Below, piece by piece: positions 34,249 through 42,972 of a stretch of 64,000 nt of DNA. Source of the stretch: GCA-1730015 sp964393885 (GTDB taxonomy: Bacteria > Pseudomonadota > Gammaproteobacteria > Granulosicoccales > Granulosicoccaceae); NCBI GenBank assembly GCA_964393885.1, contig CAYMVV010000001.1:1-64000 (forward strand), given 5' to 3'. The translations under genes were made by a program, and so were the position numbers. Numbering within the stretch: position 1 is the stretch's first letter; every line of letters begins with the position of its first letter. Below the pieces are notes generated by a model. It saw nothing but the letters and a program-made list of their open reading frames with translations, did no database searches and had not been told where the DNA came from.

Positions 34249-35433
34249 TTACCGCAATGCCTTGATCTGTGAAGGCTGCACTGTGTCACCGACAGTATTG
34301 CCAAAGGCATTACGCTGATAGGTAATCACTGCCGCCATATCAACATCACTCAATTGACCAGCAAAAGATGCCATCGCAGATCCCTGCACCCCAGAGTAGA
34401 TTACATCGATATGTGCATCCTGTGGGCCGAGGGCAACCGCGCTTCCAGCTATAGCCGGGAAAGCACCGGGCAGTCCTTCTCCATTAACCTGATGACACGC
34501 AGCACAGACCTGGTTGTAGACGGTCTCGCCTTTGGCCATCAGTTCATCCTGAGCCCATTCGCGATCTGCATCCTCTGCCGTTGCAGCTACTGCCGCCGTT
34601 GTTGCCGCAGAATCAGTGGCCGCCATAACAGGCGCGGGTGCATTTTCTGCAACCCAGGCAAGGTACTCTTCCTCTGGTACAGCTTTTACAACGACCGGCA
34701 TGAAGCCATGGTCCCGTCCACACAATTCGGTACACTTACCACGGTAGATACCCGGCTTTTCTATCAACGCCCAGTTTTCATTGATAAACCCGGGAATAGC
34801 GTCCTTTTTGACTGCCAGATCCGGCACCCACCAGGAGTGAATGACGTCGGCGGAGGTGTGCAGAAATCGGACTTTTTTGCCAACCGGCAATACCAACGGA
34901 TTGTCGACTTCCTTCAGATAGTTATCTATTTTTGTCACGTCGACATTTGATCCAACCTGCCGTGCGCGATTGTGTTCTGCATCGAGCGTGCTAAAAAAGT
35001 TTATTCCACTGTCAATATACTCGTAGTGCCACTTCCACTGATAGCCGGTTACCTTTACGGTCACCTCTGCGTTTGACGTATCTTCCATCGCAATCAGAGT
35101 TTTCGCCGCTGGAATCGCCATCGCGACCAGTATGATCAAAGGGACTGCGGTCCATACAATTTCCACCAGCGTGCTCTCGTGAAAATCCGCAGCGACCGCC
35201 CCTTTTGATTTGCGGTGCTTGAACATCGAATAGAACATTACCGCAAACACGGCAGCGCCTATCACACAGCAAATCCAGAAAATCAGCATGTGTAGTCCGT
35301 ACACCTCCTGACTTAACGGTGTAACACCGACAGGCATATTTATATCACTGGCTGCGGCACCGGCGTTTTGTGACAAAATGACAGCCGACATGGCAGCCAC
35401 CCAGCGCGCAGCCGGGATGATTGGGGACCTCAT
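34249..35433 (-). CDS. coxB: Cytochrome c oxidase subunit II with fused cytochrome c domain
   Basis: 394 residues from the ATG at 35433 (GGAG upstream; a longer frame has no signal-peptide logic). A signal peptide and two membrane helices precede the CuA domain, with ligands H199 and the set C234, E236, C238, H242, M245 in GKCTELCGRDHGFM. A C-terminal cytochrome c domain with CAACH (C310, C313, H314) makes this a caa3-type subunit II that can carry its own electron donor heme. An alanine-rich linker joins the domains. First gene of the operon. Confidence 0.96.
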   Translation of the reverse strand: MRSPIIPAARWVAAMSAVILSQNAGAAASDINMPVGVTPLSQEVYGLHMLIFWICCVIGAAVFAVMFYSMFKHRKSKGAVAADFHESTLVEIVWTAVPLIILVAMAIPAAKTLIAMEDTSNAEVTVKVTGYQWKWHYEYIDSGINFFSTLDAEHNRARQVGSNVDVTKIDNYLKEVDNPLVLPVGKKVRFLHTSADVIHSWWVPDLAVKKDAIPGFINENWALIEKPGIYRGKCTELCGRDHGFMPVVVKAVPEEEYLAWVAENAPAPVMAATDSAATTAAVAATAEDADREWAQDELMAKGETVYNQVCAACHQVNGEGLPGAFPAIAGSAVALGPQDAHIDVIYSGVQGSAMASFAGQLSDVDMAAVITYQRNAFGNTVGDTVQPSQIKALR

Positions 35434-35544
35434 CAGGGACCTACTCCAATTTTTATTTGTATAGATTCTAGTTCGAGATGCACCTTTGCGAAGGCACATA
35501 AAAATATTTTATGGATTCGTTCTTACCGGCTGATGCCGGAATCA

Positions 35545-36048
35545 CTAAGAAATCAGTCTGAGCTTCGGTTCCTCGAAGTTCAGGCAGTGAAGCAGTTCGA
35601 CGTGCAGCTTGCGTTTCTCTTCCTTGTTCAACAACTTTCCAATCTCCAGTGTCTGGCCATTGGATTGAAGCACCAATGTACCGACATCAAAATTACTTGC
35701 TGGATCGTCAAAGAGCACCTTAACCCAGGGCCTGGGCAGCTCGACTCGGGTGTCCGGCTTGTCATGCCCGCTTTCAACCAACAAAATACTCTCCTGGATG
35801 GACAGTACCTCCATGAAAGACAGTTTCTTATAGGCTTTGCCGAGGCAAACCAGAACAATTAAAAATTCCAGACCTGCAAAGGGCAGCACCATCCAGTAAC
35901 CGACCCACGCAATACCAGCGCCAAAAATTGAACTCACCGCACCCAGCGACGCCGCCAGAATTACGTTGGCCCGCCAACTCATTGATTTATTTCCTTTTAC
36001 AATGATTTGGTTGATGCCGGTATGACTGTTACGCTGCCTGACAACCAT
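35545..36048 (-). CDS. DUF2244 domain-containing membrane protein
   Basis: 167 residues from the ATG at 36048 (GGAA upstream). Two close hydrophobic segments (about residues 30-70) follow the SMSWRANVILAASLG block typical of DUF2244 proteins; the C-terminal half is soluble, with ESILLVESGH and the basic-acidic KLLNKEEKRKLHVELLHCL. The family often lies next to coxB in proteobacteria, as here, where it is upstream on the same strand. A role in oxidase biogenesis is plausible but unproven. Confidence 0.78.
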   Translation of the reverse strand: MVVRQRNSHTGINQIIVKGNKSMSWRANVILAASLGAVSSIFGAGIAWVGYWMVLPFAGLEFLIVLVCLGKAYKKLSFMEVLSIQESILLVESGHDKPDTRVELPRPWVKVLFDDPASNFDVGTLVLQSNGQTLEIGKLLNKEEKRKLHVELLHCLNFEEPKLRLIS

Positions 36049-36239
36049 TTTTATAACGTTCCGAAACGTTTGATTGTGAATGTTATAGCAGCCGAAAATA
36101 ACGCTCAAACTGTGTGCCAACTATACGAGTGATCATTCGACGGTTGCTATCGATGTTTTGTCTTGGTCCAGCTTTCAGAAATTCCTGAAATTATCATAAT
36201 CACTAAAATGCCTAACAGCAAGCCTCTGTAGTCATTCAT

Positions 36240-37382
36240 TTACAGCTTACGCTGCGACTGCCAGGTTTTGGCCTGAAACCGCACGACCTGCTGACGCGGG
36301 TCATTGCCGCTCATTGACGGGTTGACTTGTTTCCAACCATGCGCCACTACCAATTCAAGTGAAGCACATATACTACTGTTATCGTCGGACCCGTCAACGT
36401 TTGACTCTTTACTGATAGGATAATTGACTGCAATACGTTGTCTGACTTGTCTTGACATCAAACCACGGCGCCTGCCTCGCAACACACAGGTGCAACCGGT
36501 GGCTTCAAGTTCAGTAAGAAGGGATTCTACATCCTTGTAATGCACTTCTATACGCTCTGTATCCATCACCGGATCTGCCAGACCCGCTCTGGCAAACATG
36601 TCACCAACATCGTGCATATCGAGGAAGGCATTAACATGCACATCGGGATCAACCCGTTGCCACGCTTGCCGCAGTTCAATCAGAGTGTCCGGACCAACAG
36701 AGCTGATGAAAAAGGCGCCGTCGGTCGCCAATACCCGCGCTAACTCTGTGGCCAATTGATCGGTTTCACTGATCCAGGGCAATAGCATATTGGATATCAC
36801 CAGATCGAAGGTTTCATCAGCAAACGGCCAGGGCTGTCCTGCGTCCATACACACGAAGGAGGATTGAGGTTGCAGGTAGCGCCGCCACCACGCCTGCCTT
36901 GCTGTACGCCGGTTGCACAGCATTGCCGCAGTGCTGATATCGGCCCCGACAATAACCGCCTTGGGGTAACGTTCTCTGAGCGTATTCAGGTGTTTACCAT
37001 TGCCGGTGCCAAGATCCAGTATACGTTTGGGTGTTAGATTAAGCAGGTCGAGACGCTCAGTTAACCGATTTGCAATTTCATCAAACACCTGTGCATGCTG
37101 CTCGTAACTGTCGATGGATCGATCCATAGCCCGTCGCAGCAGTCGTTTATCAATTCGGTATTGATCGGGTACTGTGTTGTTTATGTCAGCGCTTTTTAAG
37201 TCGCTGCGCGTTAGCACCGAACTGGTCACCGAGCCATGCAAGGTCTCCTGAGCGCGGCTCTCTGCCTGCTGATTTTGCAACGCTGATTTATGCAGGTCTG
37301 AATCTGACAAACGGGCCTCTTTTTTATTTACGCGTCTTTGTACGGGTGTATTTTGCTGCTGCGGAATAGTTTTCTGACGCAT
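36240..37382 (-). CDS. BioC-like malonyl-ACP O-methyltransferase / class I methyltransferase
   Basis: 380 residues from the ATG at 37382. The domain begins near residue 80 with the BioC-type opener IDKRLLRRAMDRSIDSYEQHA and SAM loop ILDLGTGNGKH, followed by FDLVISNMLLPWI and GAFFISSVGPDTLIELRQAW. BioC methylates malonyl-ACP to start pimelate synthesis for biotin; no other biotin gene is nearby, so the assignment is by sequence only. A basic, glutamine-rich N-terminal extension of about 80 residues has no family counterpart. Divergent from plsY with only 40 bp between starts. Confidence 0.72.
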   Translation of the reverse strand: MRQKTIPQQQNTPVQRRVNKKEARLSDSDLHKSALQNQQAESRAQETLHGSVTSSVLTRSDLKSADINNTVPDQYRIDKRLLRRAMDRSIDSYEQHAQVFDEIANRLTERLDLLNLTPKRILDLGTGNGKHLNTLRERYPKAVIVGADISTAAMLCNRRTARQAWWRRYLQPQSSFVCMDAGQPWPFADETFDLVISNMLLPWISETDQLATELARVLATDGAFFISSVGPDTLIELRQAWQRVDPDVHVNAFLDMHDVGDMFARAGLADPVMDTERIEVHYKDVESLLTELEATGCTCVLRGRRRGLMSRQVRQRIAVNYPISKESNVDGSDDNSSICASLELVVAHGWKQVNPSMSGNDPRQQVVRFQAKTWQSQRKL

Positions 37383-37422
37383 AATACGCAAGTTTATCTA
37401 TCTTTAGCTGGCCAATTGACAC

Positions 37423-38010
37423 ATGCAAACTATTTTTCCACTCATCGGCTATTTGATCGGTTCGATTTCAGCGGCGATTCTGGTCTGCAAAGTGGCTGGT
37501 CTGCCTGACCCCCGCACCCAGGGGTCGGGAAATCCCGGTGCGACTAACGTGTTGAGAGTCGGCGGTAAAATACCGGCAGCCATTACCTTGGTGGGAGATG
37601 CAGCCAAAGGACTGCTGCCCGTGTTAGCCGCAAGTGCGATGGATGCGCCCCCTTTGTGGATAGGATTAACCGCAATCGCCACAGTGCTTGGCCATGTCTT
37701 TCCAGTATTCTTTCAATTTCGTGGCGGAAAAGGAGTCGCAACCTCTTATGGCGCAATTTTCGGCATATCGTGGCTAACCGGTTTACTGATTATTGCCAGT
37801 TGGCTGGCTATCAGCCTGGCCTTTCGCTTTTCGTCACTGGCCGCATTGACGAGTATGGTGCTGTTGCCGCTGTATCTTTGGATCACCACGAGATCGACCG
37901 CACTGGTCGTTTGCGGGGTCGTGATCGGCGCATTGATTTTCTGGCGTCACAGAGCGAACATCAGCCGACTACTGAATGGCACAGAACCCAAAATCGGCGA
38001 TAAGAAATAG
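37423..38010 (+). CDS. plsY: Glycerol-3-phosphate acyltransferase PlsY
   Basis: 195 residues, five membrane helices. Uses acyl-phosphate to make lysophosphatidic acid, the first step of phospholipid synthesis with PlsX. The three family motifs are visible: GSGNPGATNVLRVGGK (with the conserved GSGN and GATN), the phosphate-binding HVFPVFFQFRGGKGVAT and the last helical block. Convergent with tsaD, 24 bp apart, the same neighbour as in Pseudomonas. Confidence 0.96.
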   Translation: MQTIFPLIGYLIGSISAAILVCKVAGLPDPRTQGSGNPGATNVLRVGGKIPAAITLVGDAAKGLLPVLAASAMDAPPLWIGLTAIATVLGHVFPVFFQFRGGKGVATSYGAIFGISWLTGLLIIASWLAISLAFRFSSLAALTSMVLLPLYLWITTRSTALVVCGVVIGALIFWRHRANISRLLNGTEPKIGDKK

Positions 38011-38034
38011 TCGCAATCGTCAGCACCCGATCAC

Positions 38035-39066
38035 TCAGGGAATGCCTTCGTAACCGGGAGTTTGTAACTGATCAATCGGCCAACGGGGACGAACGGTGAC
38101 ACCCAGAGAGTCGCACTCACCCGCCGCCAACCTGATCGCCCCCGCAAGTGCGATCATCGCGCCATTGTCGGTGCAGAATTCGAGTCTGGGAAAGTAGACA
38201 CGCCCGTTGACTCGATCGGCTGTGTCCTCCAGGGCCGAGCGCAAACGCCGGTTCGCAGCAACTCCCCCGGAAGCGACCAGTCTGGTGATTTTTTCCTGCT
38301 TCATTGCACGAGCACATTTGATTGCGAGGGTATCCACTGCAGCAGTTTCAAAGGCAATGGCAATATCAGCTACAAATTCCGGTTTTCGATCGACCTCGGC
38401 AAAAGCTGTTATGGCTGCGGTTTTTAGCCCGCTGAAACTAAAATCCAGCCCGGGACGTCCTGTCATCGGACGTGCAAAGCTAAACCGATCGATGTTGCCA
38501 GATTCTGCCGCCTGAGCAAGTCGAGGGCCGCCGGGATAACCAAGCCCAAGCATCTTGGCGGTCTTGTCAAATGCCTCTCCGGCGGCATCATCAAGTGTGT
38601 CGCCAAGCATCTGGTAATGTCCAATTGCATCCACTCTGACCAGCTGTGTATGCCCGCCCGAGACCAGCAAACAGATAAACGGGAAATCCGGCGCATCGTC
38701 TTCCAGCATGGGAGCCAGCAGATGACCCTCCATATGATTGATGCCGATCGCCGGAATTTGCAGGCCCCACGCCAGTGAGCGCCCAGCGACAGCGCCTGTA
38801 AACAATGCGCCAGCAAGCCCCGGACCGGCAGTAAAAGCCACGGCATCCAGGTCATCCAGCTCAATACCGGCTTCGCGCAGACACTGTCGGGTTAATGGTA
38901 ACCATCTCCGCACATGATCCCGGGAGGCGATCTCGGGTACAACGCCGCCATAGGCTGCATGTTTCTCTACCTGACTGTGCAGCGTATGCGCGAGCAATCC
39001 ACGTTCGTGATCGAATACCGCTATGCCGGTCTCATCGCACGATGATTCAATTCCGAGCACTTTCAA
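38035..39066 (-). CDS. tsaD: tRNA threonylcarbamoyladenosine biosynthesis protein TsaD
   Basis: 343 residues from a TTG at 39066, giving the family N terminus (M)KVLGIESSCDETG, with AAAGG nine bases upstream; a TTG at 39111 would add 15 unmatched residues. Forms threonylcarbamoyl-A37 on tRNAs with TsaB/TsaE. The metal site HMEGH (H-x-E-G-H) and SGGHTQLV are present, as is the ASGGVAANRRLR block. Divergent from rpsU across about 500 bp; normal neighbour. Confidence 0.95.
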   Translation of the reverse strand: MKVLGIESSCDETGIAVFDHERGLLAHTLHSQVEKHAAYGGVVPEIASRDHVRRWLPLTRQCLREAGIELDDLDAVAFTAGPGLAGALFTGAVAGRSLAWGLQIPAIGINHMEGHLLAPMLEDDAPDFPFICLLVSGGHTQLVRVDAIGHYQMLGDTLDDAAGEAFDKTAKMLGLGYPGGPRLAQAAESGNIDRFSFARPMTGRPGLDFSFSGLKTAAITAFAEVDRKPEFVADIAIAFETAAVDTLAIKCARAMKQEKITRLVASGGVAANRRLRSALEDTADRVNGRVYFPRLEFCTDNGAMIALAGAIRLAAGECDSLGVTVRPRWPIDQLQTPGYEGIP

Positions 39067-39564
39067 GAAGATAGGCCTTTGAGTCTGTTGATGTTGTAGT
39101 CTGTCTGACAAACCAAGCGCGCGATTCAGAGAGGAAAAAGCGGGCTTACGAGCCTGAACAGGCTGACAAAGCCGCCTCCAGAAAAGGCCAGCGAGTCACC
39201 CACCAAAGCCGCTGATCCAGCTAAATCGGTCAATTACTTGCTTGTCCGGCGTAAACCTTTATACTTGATTGGCTAAGCTTCGGTCTGTTCGCATTTGTTC
39301 CTGATTATACGCGCGTTTGCCGCCAGTTCGGTAACGGGTGAAAACAGCGGCTAGAGTCAGCTCTCTCCAATTGTGAATAACGCTTTTTAGTAGATATCTC
39401 TTTGCCAACCTCTCTTTTGAATACTCGGGAGGGGCAATTCAGGATTGGTCCGCTGAAAATGAAACTGTTGACGATTGAAGAGCCGGGGCGACCTGGTCCA
39501 AAACACAGACCGTACTGAACCCTTGCGCAGCTAAATTGCTGGATTTAATGAGAAAACTTTACAC
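39067..39564. other. Intergenic region between divergent tsaD and rpsU
   Basis: About 500 bp with no supported gene. It must hold the promoters of tsaD (leftward) and rpsU (rightward). A candidate for rpsU is TTGCTT (39238-39243), 16 bp, TATACT (39260-39265), which would imply a leader of nearly 300 nt. Nothing else could be singled out. Confidence 0.5.
39238..39265 (+). promoter_or_regulatory. Candidate sigma-70 promoter for rpsU
   Basis: TTGCTT at 39238-39243 and TATACT at 39260-39265 with a 16-bp spacer. Distance to rpsU is about 290 bp, long for this gene, so a nearer promoter may exist. Confidence 0.35.
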
Positions 39565-39780
39565 ATGCCCTCTGTACGCATAAAAGAAAACGAACCCTTT
39601 GAAATTGCGTTGCGCCGCTTCAAGCGATCCTGCGAAAAAGCTGGCGTTTTAACGGAAACTCGTCGCCGGGAATTTTACGAGAAGCCGACGACCGAAAGAA
39701 AGCGCAAAGCGGCTGCTGCGGTCAAACGTCACCAGAAAAAATTATCTAAAGAAGTTGCACGTCGCGTGCGCCTTTACTAG
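39565..39780 (+). CDS. rpsU: 30S ribosomal protein S21
   Basis: 71 residues, MPSVRIKENEPFEIALRRFK through a very basic C terminus, the standard bS21. It needs no more comment except that the macromolecular operon rpsU-dnaG-rpoD of other gammaproteobacteria is split here: dnaG lies 21.6 kb downstream. A perfect 8-bp hairpin begins at the base after the stop codon. Confidence 0.97.
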   Translation: MPSVRIKENEPFEIALRRFKRSCEKAGVLTETRRREFYEKPTTERKRKAAAAVKRHQKKLSKEVARRVRLY

Positions 39781-39799
39781 AGAAGTCAGCTTGACTTCT
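39781..39799 (+). terminator. Hairpin directly after rpsU
   Basis: AGAAGTCA, loop GCT, TGACTTCT, a perfect 8-bp stem starting at the base after the rpsU stop; followed by CCTGG, with no U-tract. It may be an attenuator or an mRNA-processing/stability element separating rpsU from yqeY expression, as the rpsU-dnaG junction does in E. coli. Confidence 0.45.
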
Positions 39800-39812
39800 C
39801 CTGGATCAAGCG

Positions 39813-40262
39813 ATGTCTGATATCAAAGCCAATCTGATGGCCGATATCAAGGCCAGCATGAAAAGCGGCGACAAGTCGCGTCTCGGTGTTCTGCGACTGA
39901 TTTCCTCGGCCGTAAAGCAGCGGGAAGTCGATGAGCGCGTTGAGACTGACGACAACGCCATGATCCAGATACTCGACAAAATGGCCAAGCAACGTCGCGA
40001 ATCGATCGAACAATATGAAGCGGCGGCGCGCCAGGATCTCGCAGACACTGAAAAAAGCGAGCTGCAGATCATTCAGGGCTATCTGCCAGCACAACTGTCG
40101 GGCGATGAAATAGAAACTCTGATCAATGACGCGGTCACATCGTCAGGCGCCACTGGCATCCGCGATATGGGCAAGGTGATGGGCATATTGAAACCACAGC
40201 TTCAAGGTCGTGCCGATATGTCAGCTGTCAGCGCCCAAATAAAATCCAAATTGAACACCTGA
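39813..40262 (+). CDS. GatB/YqeY domain-containing protein
   Basis: 149 residues of the YqeY family (related to the tail domain of the GatB amidotransferase subunit): early LMADIKASMKSGDKSRLGVLRLISSAVKQREV, then RRESIEQYEAAARQDLADTEKSEL and a C-terminal GKVMGILKPQLQGRADMSAVS. Function is not established; a tRNA or amidotransferase link is suggested by the homology. In Pseudomonas it sits between rpsU and dnaG; here it is followed by gltD. Confidence 0.93.
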   Translation: MSDIKANLMADIKASMKSGDKSRLGVLRLISSAVKQREVDERVETDDNAMIQILDKMAKQRRESIEQYEAAARQDLADTEKSELQIIQGYLPAQLSGDEIETLINDAVTSSGATGIRDMGKVMGILKPQLQGRADMSAVSAQIKSKLNT

Positions 40263-40389
40263 ACGCCTCTTCAGCTGATGGGCTGCCCAATATAAGAGGC
40301 TGCCCGAGAATCGAAGATCTACTACACTCAACCCTTCTTGCCTGAACCCGGAAAGACTGTCGCAAACACAGTCTGATCACTGATCGCCC

Positions 40390-41820
40390 ATGGGAAATGT
40401 TTTCCAGTTTTTAGATACTCCTCGAACCGACCCCGACAAGGCAGATTCGGGCGAGCGAATCCTCCATTTTCGCGAGATATACGGCCAGTTCGATGCCAGC
40501 GCCGCGGCAGTACAATCGGAACGTTGCCTCGAGTGCGGAAACCCCTATTGTGAATGGAAGTGCCCGGTTCACAACTACATACCCAACTGGCTGAAAATGA
40601 TTGCTGAGGGTAATTTGTTCGCAGCTGCCGAGATGAGCCATCAAACTAATTCGTTGCCCGAGATGTGTGGCCGGGTATGTCCACAGGATCGACTGTGCGA
40701 GGGCGCCTGCACTCTCAACGACGGGTTTGGCGCTGTCACCATTGGTTCCATCGAAAAATACATAACCGATGAGGCCCTGAAGCAAGGCTGGCGTCCAAAT
40801 ATGGATGCCGTCATCGACACTGGCAAACGCGTGGCGATTGTCGGCGCTGGTCCGGCCGGTCTGAGTTGCGCCGATGTACTGGTGCGAAACGGCGTTTCGC
40901 CCGTTGTTTACGATCGTTACAACGAAATCGGTGGTCTGCTCACTTTTGGAATACCACCATTTAAACTGGAGAAGGAAGTTGTCTTCACTCGCCGCCAAAT
41001 CATGGAAGAAATGGGCGTTGGATTTCGATTGAATACCACAATAGGCGAAGACTTGTCGCTGCAACAGCTGATCGATCAGTTTGATGCAGTGTTTCTTGGT
41101 ATGGGAACCTACACATCGATGCGCGGTGGATTCCCCGGTGAGTCTCTCGATGGCGTCTACGATGCGCTGCCCTATCTGATATCGAACGTTAACCACGTAG
41201 AGGACTGGAATAACGATAACTTTATTGACCTGAAGGACAAACGGGTTGTGGTTCTCGGCGGCGGTGATACCGCAATGGATTGCAATCGAACCGCTATTCG
41301 ACAGGGAGCCCGATCGGTAACCTGTGCCTATCGCCGCGACGAAAGCAACATGCCCGGCTCGCGTCGAGAGGTCCGAAACGCTCATGAAGAAGGGGTCAGT
41401 TTTCTTTGGAACCGTCAACCACTTGAACTGATTGGCGACGACTCTGTTGCTGGTGTAAAAGTGATTTCTACTTGCCTTGGCGAACCGGATAATCGCGGAC
41501 GACGCACACCACAACCCGTGCCCGGTAGCGAAGAATTGATACCTGCAGATGCCGTTATTGTTGCATTCGGCTTTCGGCCCAGCCCGGCCAACTGGTTCGA
41601 CGAGTATTCAATCAACATCGATAATGATGGTCGGGTTTTGACTTGCGAGACCTCTTCTGCAAACGACACTCCCGACAATGGTATTCTTTTCTCGCATCAA
41701 ACAAGTAACCCGAAGATCTTTGCCGGCGGTGATATGGTAAGAGGTTCCGACTTAGTGGTAACAGCTGTGTTTGAAGGACGAAATGCCGCCAGGGGAATAC
41801 TCGACTATCTCGAGATCTAA
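40390..41820 (+). CDS. gltD: Glutamate synthase (NADPH) small subunit
   Basis: 476 residues, as in E. coli (472). The N terminus carries cysteines for the [4Fe-4S] clusters (CLECGNPYCEWKCPVHNYIP and CGRVCPQDRLCEGAC), the FAD site is VAIVGAGPAGLSCADV and the NADPH site is VVVLGGGDTAMDCNRTA. It oxidises NADPH and passes electrons to GltB. Unusually it does not follow gltB, which lies 14.7 kb downstream on the same strand. The hemE start follows its stop by one base, so the two are co-transcribed. Confidence 0.96.
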   Translation: MGNVFQFLDTPRTDPDKADSGERILHFREIYGQFDASAAAVQSERCLECGNPYCEWKCPVHNYIPNWLKMIAEGNLFAAAEMSHQTNSLPEMCGRVCPQDRLCEGACTLNDGFGAVTIGSIEKYITDEALKQGWRPNMDAVIDTGKRVAIVGAGPAGLSCADVLVRNGVSPVVYDRYNEIGGLLTFGIPPFKLEKEVVFTRRQIMEEMGVGFRLNTTIGEDLSLQQLIDQFDAVFLGMGTYTSMRGGFPGESLDGVYDALPYLISNVNHVEDWNNDNFIDLKDKRVVVLGGGDTAMDCNRTAIRQGARSVTCAYRRDESNMPGSRREVRNAHEEGVSFLWNRQPLELIGDDSVAGVKVISTCLGEPDNRGRRTPQPVPGSEELIPADAVIVAFGFRPSPANWFDEYSINIDNDGRVLTCETSSANDTPDNGILFSHQTSNPKIFAGGDMVRGSDLVVTAVFEGRNAARGILDYLEI

Positions 41821-41821
41821 C

Positions 41822-42880
41822 ATGCACTCTATAAAAAATACGCGTCTTTTAGATGTTTTGAAAGACAAGGGCGTCGACCGCACGCCTATATGGATTATGC
41901 GCCAGGCCGGCAGATACCTTCCGGAATACATGGAGACACGCAAAAAAGCGGGTGACTTTATGACACTGGCGGGCACACCGGAACTCGCTTGCGAAGTCAC
42001 ACTGCAACCCATCCGTCGATTCACACTGGATGCCGCAATCCTTTTTTCCGACATTTTGACAGTGCCAGACGCCATGGGGCTCGGACTCTACTTTGAAGCG
42101 GGCGAAGGCCCGCGATTCAAGTCTCCGGTGCGTACCCCGAAAGACATCGAAAATCTCGGTATACCAGACCCTGAAACAGAACTGCGCTACGTAATGGATG
42201 CAGTGCGCCTGATACGCAGGGAGCTTAACGAAAGCGTGCCGTTAATTGGTTTTGCAGGCAGTCCCTGGACCGTTGCAACCTATATGGTCGAAGGCGGTGG
42301 CAGTAAGGACTATGCCCACATCAAGCGCCTGATGTACGGTGATGAAGGGGCGTTACATCGGTTGCTGATGAAGATTACCGAGACGACCATCGAGTACCTT
42401 AGAGCACAGGTGGATGCCGGGGCACAATCACTGATGGTATTTGACACGTGGGGCGGAATTCTGACACCTCGCGCCTACCACGCTTTTTCTCTGCACTATA
42501 TGCAGCGAATCGTCGACACCTTAAAAAAATCTCATGCCTCTACACCAATTACCCTGTTTACTAAAAATGGAGGTATGTGGCTGCCTGATATCGCTCGCAC
42601 CGGCTGTGACGCCGTTGGCGTAGACTGGACCATTGATCTGCGCGACGCCCGCGCCCTTACCCGGGATTCCGTTGCATTGCAGGGAAACCTTGATCCGGGT
42701 GTACTCTATGGATCCAAAAGTAAAATTCGCGAAGAAGTGCAACGCGTATTGGAAAGCTACGGCGAGGGCGAGCGCCACATTTTCAATCTGGGGCATGGTA
42801 TTCACCAGCACATCGATCCTGAAAACGTTGATTTCATGATCGAGACTGTGCACGAACTCAGCCCTGCCTTTCACCGCTAG
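41822..42880 (+). CDS. hemE: Uroporphyrinogen decarboxylase
   Basis: 352 residues from the ATG at 41822, one base after the gltD stop; longer in-frame readings run inside gltD. Converts uroporphyrinogen III to coproporphyrinogen III in heme synthesis. Signatures: TPIWIMRQAGRYLPEY, the catalytic-cleft GFAGSPWTVATYMVEG, and GNLDPGVLY. In P. aeruginosa hemE also follows gltD, so this pair moved together when gltB and gltD were separated. Confidence 0.96.
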   Translation: MHSIKNTRLLDVLKDKGVDRTPIWIMRQAGRYLPEYMETRKKAGDFMTLAGTPELACEVTLQPIRRFTLDAAILFSDILTVPDAMGLGLYFEAGEGPRFKSPVRTPKDIENLGIPDPETELRYVMDAVRLIRRELNESVPLIGFAGSPWTVATYMVEGGGSKDYAHIKRLMYGDEGALHRLLMKITETTIEYLRAQVDAGAQSLMVFDTWGGILTPRAYHAFSLHYMQRIVDTLKKSHASTPITLFTKNGGMWLPDIARTGCDAVGVDWTIDLRDARALTRDSVALQGNLDPGVLYGSKSKIREEVQRVLESYGEGERHIFNLGHGIHQHIDPENVDFMIETVHELSPAFHR

Positions 42881-42930
42881 TGATCACAGGGACTGTCAGC
42901 AAACTGTGCGATAACAAGCTATCCCGACCC

Positions 42931-42972
42931 GACAATGACGAAAGGACAATCACAAAAGGACAATGACAAGAG
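42931..42972 (+). repeat. Three 14-bp tandem units over the RmlD-like start
   Basis: Units GACAATGACGAAAG (42931-42944), GACAATCACAAAAG (42945-42958) and GACAATGACAAGAG (42959-42972). The third contains the start codon at 42963; the first carries an out-of-frame ATG at 42935. Each AAAG tail can serve as ribosome binding segment for the next unit. Confidence 0.85.
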
